Positions 57,684-64,000 of a stretch of 64,000 bases of DNA are shown in pieces. The DNA is from Desmodus rotundus. Its lineage: Eukaryota; Chordata; Mammalia; Chiroptera; Phyllostomidae. The stretch spans positions 103,840,896 to 103,904,895 of the forward strand of contig NC_071392.1 in the NCBI RefSeq assembly GCF_022682495.2, written 5' to 3'. The translations under genes and the position numbers were made by a program. The first letter of the stretch is position 1. Each line of letters begins with the position of its first letter. The notes under the pieces were generated by a model. The model had not been told where the DNA came from and did no database searches. It was given only the letters and a program-made list of their open reading frames with translations.

Positions 57684-58719
57684 TTGGACATAAGATTGAG
57701 ATGTCTGTTCACATCCAACTGTATCTGGCCCCGGTGTTTCCAACTCTCCAGGGACCACGTGGTGAGATAATACAGACATGAAAGGGTCTTGAAACCCCTT
57801 TGTTTACCCGACTGTCTGCCCCTCTGAGCTCCAGAGACCGTGACTAACTCGCCTTGGTCCCAGGGCTGGGCTGGGGGTGCAGAGAGCAGCGACTCAGGGT
57901 GTCTGTGCAGGGATAAGTCCACCAACAGAGTAGCTCTCACTGGCCACAGGTAAGGGACGGTGCGACGGTGTCCGTAGGGGTCCCAGATCTAAACTGTTCA
58001 GGCACTGCTTTCATTGCCCCCAAGGCAGCTCCAGGGTTTTCGGAGTTTCTCTACGCCGGCGTTGCAAGGTTTTCCTGAGAAGTAAGTGTGCAGGGCAGGG
58101 GCTTTGCAGACCTGAGACCAGGCAGCGTCAGGGCCTGTGGTAACCTGAGCTGCCCAGGCTTTGGCAGCAGGGCCTGCTGGGTATTTCTCACAAGTGAGTG
58201 AGGACAGAAGGCCGGCCCAGGTAGGCACGCCAGCTCCTGGCTCCTCTTAGACAAGGGCTGAACACAGAGCTAATGACTCTGCTGCAAACAGCTAACTCCC
58301 AAAAGACGCTTGAAAAAACGGGTCCACCAGCAGGGGAAGTGTCGGTTGTTACACCCTTTGGAAGGCAACTGACAATATCCAGCGTCTGGCTGAGCTGTAT
58401 GAGAGTCTGAGACCAAAGGGAAAATATGCATCCCTAATATATATGCTTTTATGTGAATTTTTTCATGGTTTACTTCTGTCCAGAAGGATGTTTTGAAGAT
58501 ATTAGTAATGGGTTTGCTTCTATGGAAGCCAGGAAAGTACAAATTCTGTTTGGGGCATACATAAACTATTCAAATATAAAATAATGCTGTGATTTTAATA
58601 TGCCTAGCTTTCAACTCTTCAATATATACTTTTTAACTACTTTAATGTTCTGGAAAAAGTTATCCTTAAAGAACAAATAAAAATATCAATATAAAGGGAG
58701 AAGCATACACTTCCTTTGG
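57684..58719. other. no feature recognised
   Basis: Unassigned sequence of about 1 kb; short frames only. Confidence 0.5.
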
Positions 58720-58930
58720 CCACAGGCTCCGATGTAGCTTAGTATGGCGCTGCTGGATTCTGTCAGTAAAATTTCAATATTTTATTCATTAAGGATTGTT
58801 TTTAGCATGAATTTTGATTTTTAAAACTATTACATTTGATATGATTTATCTTGATTACTAGGTTTGTGTGTGTCTCTTCAATTTTGTGCCTGGCTGAGTA
58901 ACCTGATCATCTCACCCTAATCTCAGTCCC
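58720..58930. repeat. possible DNA-transposon fragment
   Basis: tgatttatcttgattactag, gtttgtgtgtgtctct, tcaattttgtgcctggctga. It resembles an old mammalian repeat; weak. Confidence 0.35.
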
Positions 58931-59249
58931 AACCACACTGAGCCTGGCCCCGAGACACCTCCCCCAGGACCTGAGGCCACAGAAAAAGCTCACAGCACAG
59001 GACACGGAGATGTGCATCCCGTGCTGTGCACGGTAGCGTTGGGGAGCCAACCACAGACCCCACCCCCGCTCCAAAAGGACTGCTTCGTTATGTGACGGCC
59101 CGTCATTCCATGGCCCATGCTATCGCAGCAAAAGATATATATGATTGCTTTGATTCTGCCAGCTCAGAAAAACGTCTAAGAAACATTAAGAAAAAAGTTA
59201 CAAAATCATCTCTACAATAAAGCTACTATTTCTATTTGCACTGTTTGAA

Positions 59250-59430
59250 ATGGTTTGTGTGCATTAGCTCGGGGACTCTCACATCCTTTCTCAATGGTTA
59301 CAGATGAGGAAACCCAGGCTCAGAGAAGTGAAGTCATTTTCCTAGGGACACACAGCAGGCAAACAGCTGAATCAGGTTTTTGGAATGCAGGCGGTGTAGC
59401 CCCGGGGTCCAAGATTTTAACCATCAAGTT
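59250..59430 (-). repeat. MIR SINE
   Basis: ggttacagatgaggaaaccc, aggctcagagaagtgaagtc and gacacacagcaggcaaacag. Confidence 0.9.
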
Positions 59431-59639
59431 AAAGTGCTTCTCATTTGATTTCGGAGTCTATATTTACGTATGTACGTATAATGTAGAAAAAATCAGGGCG
59501 CAAAACACGAAACTATTACTAATGGTTATCTCAGGTGGAGGTGAAAGTATAGGACACTTTAGCTTTGAATCTTACATAATTTAATAATGTGTAAAATCCT
59601 AAAGACGAGTATGTGTATCTTAATAACAAGAAACAAGAA

Positions 59640-59828
59640 AAATACATTATTGACTACTTACTGTGGACCAGGGCCTATGCTAGGGACTTTCAAAACACTC
59701 AACTCTCCAACAGCCCCATTATTACACGGATGGGAAAACCGATGTTGCAAAGGTGAAGGGAGCTGACCGAGCTTGCTGGGCTCCAAAGCGCTGGGGTCAG
59801 AATTCAAACCTGGGTCCCCAGAGCAGGA
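59640..59828 (-). repeat. MIR SINE
   Basis: ttgactacttactgtggacc, cacggatgggaaaaccgatg and cagaattcaaacctgggtcc. Confidence 0.88.
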
Positions 59829-59899
59829 TTACACCAAACACTGTGTACTGCTTTGTGCCTTGCTTGCCTTCGCTGGTGCGCTGTCGACCTGCACGGCAC

Positions 59900-60600
59900 A
59901 TTTTCTAGTCAATCCGCTATTGCTGGGCGTTTAGGTGACCGAAAGGGAGGGGCAGCGAGGGGCACGGGGGATGTCACTTGGCCAGAGGCGCATGGCAAGG
60001 GGCAGGGCCGAGGGCGTGGCTTGGTCCCAGCGCTCGTACCGCTTTCTCCGTGGCCCCTTCCCCAGATTCCAAGCCAGAAAGGAACCTCCTTGCGGTGAGG
60101 GGGACCGGCTCTCGTCCCGCCTCCTGGTCCCTGGAGGATCTTCGGTGCCTGCTGCCGCAGGCGGCACCATCTGTGCCGCGCAGGTGTGCCCGTCCCCCGT
60201 CCCCCTTCCCCCACCCCCCCTGTCCAACCTGAGGGCTGCGAACACTGGGCCGATTGTGGCCCCCGAGAGCCCGGCTGGCAGCTGCGCCCGGACTGCCATC
60301 TGCGTGCGCCGGGCCGCCGGGGAAGGCCGGTGAGGGGGGCGGGGGACGGGTGTCGTGGGGAGGGGCCGCCGGCACTCACCCTTGACGGGCCCCATTCAAG
60401 CGCTGCCAAGGCCTAATTGATGAGAAATGGCCCCGAGCAGGTGCGAACCTGTCTCCGGAGGCGGCGGGGGCCGGGAAGGGGTGGCTGCTTAGTGGGAGCG
60501 CAGCTGTCGAGGGGTCATTACCGCCGCGGCCTCCCTGGGGCATTCCAGCCTGGAGGTGGGGTGAGGGTGGAGCCAGAGAGCAAGCGATAGGGGGCAAGGT
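59900..60600 (-). promoter_or_regulatory. CpG island 2, candidate minus-strand promoter
   Basis: About 700 bp of G+C-rich, CpG-dense sequence in a CpG-poor neighbourhood, repeat-free, with a strong minus-strand splice donor at 60374-60380. The 40 bp beside the donor (60385-60430) include a homeodomain-like caattaggcc on the minus strand. Overlapping open frames (up to 166 codons minus and 132 codons plus) are best explained by composition. This is the most gene-like point in the right half of the window, but no product could be recognised. Confidence 0.72.
60374..60409 (-). other. putative exon end with splice donor in CpG island 2
   Basis: On the minus strand the sequence reads CCGTCAAGG/GTGAGTGCC, with six of six intronic donor bases at 60379-60374 and the exon ending at 60380. 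Two ATGs precede the donor, at 60409 (reading M-A-A-L-E-W-G-P-S-R into the junction) and at 60395 (reading M-G-P-V-K). Either could start a protein, or the exon could be untranslated. No family is recognisable in so few residues. Confidence 0.48.
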
Positions 60601-60699
60601 GGTGGGCGAGGGGATGGGGAGGGGATCCCGACCTCCTTTGTCACATCAGGAGTCTCCTCTGCCAGGACCTTAGATCTCCAAGGAGCGTGTTAGCTCCTG

Positions 60700-60800
60700 T
60701 GACCTTTCTCATTGGAGGAGACTGAAGCCAAGTGGGACTAGCCTCACACCCAAGGACACCCGGCAAGTGGCAGTGCCACCAGGGACTCCTGTTCCAGGGT
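60700..60800 (-). repeat. MIR fragment
   Basis: gaggagactgaagccaagtg, then cacccggcaagtggcagtgc. Confidence 0.6.
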
Positions 60801-61314
60801 TGTCCCCAAGAGATTCTCAGTGGTGTTGGGGGACCCCTCCACTTACATTGTATTTACTTTGCTACTTCGGTTTTTGTGTGAAATGCTGTAGGAGGGTTTT
60901 GAAATTACGTCCTATTTTCAACCCTCATGAGCACCCCTCTCCCCCCCAAACACCAATCAAATGGTGCTTTTCCCTAAAAAGCACGTTTACAGGGCTGATT
61001 TGTACAATCAGAGTGTCCTAGGCCTCGAGAACAGGTGGGCCAGTGATGTGGCAGAGGGTCCCGTTGGGCGGCAAGCCACTCCTCTGCAGGGCAAGAGCCT
61101 GAGCTGCTGCTCCTCGGTCCTTGGCGCTGAGAGGAGAGCTCACTGAGATGTAATTTCCAAAGACTCAAGATAAGGCCCTTCTCAGCTGAGCAACTCGGGG
61201 ACAAGGGGTCTCACCTCCTTGTTCGCTCGGCTGCCCCAAGACCAGCTGAATGAACCCCAGGCTCTCAGCGTCAGACTCGGTGCCAGGTTTTCACCTGCAG
61301 CGGCATCTCCCAGC
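60801..61314. other. no feature recognised
   Basis: Unassigned sequence. Confidence 0.5.
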
Positions 61315-61440
61315 AGGGGTCAGAGCGACCTTCTCAAAATGAAAATCAAAGCGCGTCCCTCACTGCTGAAAATCCCCTAAAAATTCCCCAGTCACCAGAA
61401 GAAAATGTTGGTGCTTCCAGTGGCCCAGGGCCCAGAGAGT
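61315..61440 (+). repeat. L2 fragment
   Basis: tgaaaatcaaagcgcgtccc, tcactgctgaaaatcccc and attccccagtcaccagaaga. Confidence 0.65.
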
Positions 61441-61484
61441 GGTCTTGCTTGAGGACACCCCTTTTTCCTTGGTACGTATTAATC

Positions 61485-61650
61485 CTGCTGCATTCAGGCA
61501 GTTTTCCACAATAAAGTGCCTACTTGGTGCCAGGTACTGCTCTAAGCTTTTAGGAGACAGCTGTGAACAAAACAGACACAAACCCTGTCTTACCAGACTG
61601 GCACGTGAGTGGAGGAGGCAGACGAGAAACAAATAATTAAATTATAACAG
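61485..61650 (-). repeat. L2-related repeat
   Basis: gcctacttggtgccaggtac, tgctctaagcttttagga, gctgtgaacaaaacagacac and aaccctgtcttaccagactg. Confidence 0.75.
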
Positions 61651-61654
61651 TGTG

Positions 61655-61965
61655 GCTGACTCTCAGTCCTTGAAAATCATCACAGTTGCCCTTTCCTCCG
61701 CACCTCGGCACGTGCTATTCCCATTGCCCACCACACTGTTCCTTACACATTCACAGGCCTGGGATTTCCAGAGCTTTGTGTCACTGTTGCCTTCTCAGCG
61801 GGGAGGACCATGCTGTTTCCTGACCACATTATAGAGTATCGTTCTCTTTGCTAGTGTTACCTGTTCCTTTTTATTTGGCTTTGTCCCCATAGTCCTCACC
61901 ACCCTCTGACATACCATATATTTATCTGTTTATTGCTCGTTATCTCCGATATCTGTGTTAAGCAA
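61655..61965 (+). repeat. L2 3' region
   Basis: ctattcccattgcccaccac, gcctgggatttccag and ctgaccacattatagagtat, followed by decayed 3' sequence. Confidence 0.5.
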
Positions 61966-62160
61966 GCCCCTCACCTGCATTTCCCAGCATCCCTTGCAGC
62001 TGGGCATGGCCAACAGAATGTGGTGGAGGCAGTGAACACCACCTTCAGGCCTGGGCCAGGAAACCTCCAGCAGGATCTTCCACACGTGCTCCCCTCCCTC
62101 GGGGGCTGTAGTGCAGAAGATGGAAATCATCACTGAAGGCTGGGCGACTCTGTTGCGTTG
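61965..62160. repeat. old interspersed repeat, class not assigned
   Basis: catttcccagcatcccttgc, agctgggcatggccaacaga: complement-related to 20685-21060. Confidence 0.5.
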
Positions 62161-62357
62161 GAGAAACACCTGTCCCCTGAGTATCGGCTTTCAGAGCTTC
62201 ACCTACGGGCGGTGGGTGGAAGGGCTGAGGTCAACAGAGCCGCAGTACTGGTGGGATTTCAGTCACGAGTAGGTGGTTGTTCCTTTTTAATGAAACCACT
62301 GACCACTAGGCCTGTGCTCCTGAGGCCATGACTGCTGAGGACACTGTTGACGCCCCT

Positions 62358-62792
62358 GCAGCGGTTTGAATAGTGTCCCCCCAAAAGAGTAGTCCAAGTC
62401 CTAACCCGGGTAGCTGTGAAGGTGACTGTATTTGGGACGAAGGTCTTTGCAAATGTAATTCGGGTGAGGATCTCAGTATGAGCTCATCCTGGATTAGGGT
62501 GGGCCTGAAATCCAATGATCCAATGAGAGGTGTCCTTTCAAGAGACAGAAAAGGAGACACACAGAGAGACAGGGAAGAAGGACAGGTGGAGAGGGAGGCG
62601 AAGACTGGACCGATGCTGTCTGGAGCCAGTGTCTGCCAGGGGCCGAGGGAGACAAGAAATGATTCTCTCCTGCCAGCACCTTGACTTTGGACTTCTGGCC
62701 TCCGGAACTGTAAGAAAACAAATTTCTCCTGGTTAAAGCCACGGAGTTTGTGGTAATTTGTGGCAGCGACTCTAGGAAACTAATACCGCCCC
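62358..62792 (+). repeat. MLT1-type MaLR LTR
   Basis: Complete-looking forward LTR: gcagcggtttgaatagtgtc, tgactgtatttgggacgaag, gtctttgcaaatgtaattcg, atcctggattagggtgggcc, ttgactttggacttctggcc, tccggaactgtaagaaaaca and the end gactctaggaaactaatac. Solitary LTR, with a poly(C)/poly(A) run just after it. Confidence 0.95.
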
Positions 62793-63383
62793 CCCCCCAA
62801 AAAAAATGCCCCATTTGCTTTCTCTCTCTATGGAACTCTGGCCTGGCCAGGACAGCAGGGGTGGGGGTGGGGTTACCTACCTGGAGGCAGATGTCCTGCG
62901 AAGTTGCTGAAGCTTAAACTTCGGGGCCTGTCATTTGCCCGGGTGCCTTTCAAAACCCTGGGCAGGGTTTTGGGCGCTTGTTTGTGAAACGTGCCCAAGT
63001 TCACCATTTTCCAGACTCCTCCTCAGACCGCTGTGCTGGGGAGACAGCTCAGGAGTCCGGCCAGAGGCAAGCTAGGCTGGGATTGTATTCAGCTGGCCAC
63101 ACAAGGTGTTGCGTGTGGCTCACAGTCACCTCTGTGCTTGATGAAGTCATTGCTTGTCCTCCGGGTGTGAGGATCGCGCCCCAGAAAACGCCTCCTGCCC
63201 AGTGTGGCTGCAGAGGTGCCCGCCCCCCGCCTGAGGATGGGTGTCGCTGACTGAGTGGTTGAGGGTGTGTATTTGAGATGAGTCACTGGGCTTAGAAAGC
63301 TTGATGTGTTTTAGCTCATGTAGGAAACAAACTTGCGAGTGGTTTCCCCGAAGGTGACGGCCGTCCTATCAACATACGCTTCG
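62793..63383. other. no feature recognised
   Basis: Unassigned sequence between two MaLR LTRs. Confidence 0.5.
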
Positions 63384-63434
63384 TGCGCTACATCGTGTCC
63401 CGAGCTACATCGCGTCCCGCGCTACATTGCGTCC
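63384..63434. repeat. 17-bp CpG-rich tandem repeat, three copies
   Basis: Units tgcgctacatcgtgtcc, cgagctacatcgcgtcc and cgcgctacattgcgtcc, each 17 bp with no indels. The last unit runs straight into the MLT1 LTR. Confidence 0.95.
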
Positions 63435-63792
63435 CTCCCAAACTCCCAGGTTGAAGCCCTGGCCCACAGCACCGAATTTGGAGAGAGGGTCTTTAGGGAG
63501 GCAATGAAGTTAAATTGAGATAGTTAGGGTGGGCCCTCATCCAGGAGGACTAGTGTCTTACAAAAAGAAAAGATTAAGAAAGACACACACCGAAGGAAAA
63601 CCATGTGGAGAGGCGGGGAGTGGACAGCCACCTACAAGCCAAGGAGAGAGGCCTCCGAAGAACCCAACCCTGCTGACGCCTTGACCTCTGACTGCCAGCC
63701 TGCAGAGCTGTGGGAAAGTAAGTTTCTGCTGTTCAAAGTACCCCCTAGTCTGTGGTGCTTTGTAGTGGCAGCCCTAAGAACTAATGCAGTGT
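63425..63792 (+). repeat. MLT1-type MaLR LTR
   Basis: gaatttggagagagggtctt, tagggaggcaatgaagttaa, gttagggtgggccctcatcc, ccttgacctctgactgccag, cctgcagagctgtgggaaag and the end gcagccctaagaactaatgc. Confidence 0.93.
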
Positions 63793-64000
63793 GTGATGTT
63801 ACCAATAACAGGTTACCAGCCAGAAGAAGCTTTTCCGAACTGTTCATTTTTTTCCTGACCAAATTTTTTAGAGGTAAAAATGAGTTACCATTTTTTGTTC
63901 TCTGTCGAAAAATTACATTTATAAGAAGGCAATCAAGAAATCTGTGGTCGAAAAGGGGAAATGGTGATTGTTTCTTTCCTCTGTGAGAGAAAATATTCTA

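Noticed and set aside
59026..59220. 64-codon plus frame ending just before an AATAAA-type signal (possible processed pseudogene)
   Set aside because: The C-terminal part is lysine-rich and looks slightly protein-like, but I recognise no parent gene and see no poly(A) tail or target duplication.
59909..60409. Frames of up to 166 codons in CpG island 2
   Set aside because: Several overlapping frames on both strands with low-complexity R/P/G/A composition. The minus frame would read through the strong splice donor. Only the short piece before the donor is kept as possible coding.

Overview
The window looks like a nuclear intergenic or intronic segment of a bat genome, probably Yangochiroptera. 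The best organism marker is the Ves-type tRNA-derived SINE. Four copies are recognised (about 1035-1266, 14478-14693, 32308-32470, 42811-43012), and three of them still have readable target-site duplications of 9 to 12 bp. The background is ordinary placental-mammal repeat sediment: MIR, L2, old L1, hAT-Charlie elements, and MaLR and ERVL LTRs. Nothing looks bacterial, plasmid or phage. I found no protein-coding exon that I can defend, and nearly all open frames are chance frames or lie inside repeats.

Layout. 1-2.4 kb: a cluster of MIR copies, one Ves SINE and a hAT fragment. About 2.4-10.2 kb: a long stretch with no recognisable interspersed repeat. It holds an AAT microsatellite, a G-rich tract, a compact 55-nt stem-loop at 6960-7014, and at its right edge a strong CpG island (about 9060-10090). 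That island carries a near-perfect splice donor on the minus strand. 10.2-16.5 kb: L2 and MIR debris, a MER5A-type element, and a clear nested event in which a mariner transposon sits inside a U6 snRNA pseudogene, followed by a young Ves SINE. 16.5-22.1 kb: L1 remnants. 22.1-23.3 kb: MIR3, an LTR-like block, a degenerate 20-bp minisatellite and an AT-rich tract. 23.3-28 kb: mostly unassigned sequence. 28-38 kb: dense old repeats (L1 within a MIR, L2, MLT2, MER20 and LTR-like blocks). 38-53 kb: unassigned sequence mixed with MIR, L2 and LTR copies, and a 31-bp tandem repeat that places three CCAAT boxes in register. 53-59.8 kb: an MLT2 LTR, an L1 reverse-transcriptase remnant, a MaLR LTR and MIRs. 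59.9-60.6 kb: a second CpG island, again with a strong minus-strand splice donor. 60.6-64 kb: L2 and two MaLR LTRs, the second preceded by a 17-bp tandem repeat.

Functional reading. The plausible functional content is two CpG-island promoters or first exons on the minus strand, about 50.7 kb apart, with a repeat-poor and possibly regulatory domain downstream of the left one. They could be two promoters of one transcription unit, or two separate genes or long noncoding RNAs. I could not identify the locus. Repeat family names come from recognising consensus features by eye, and boundaries are approximate (about 10-30 bp) unless a target duplication is described.
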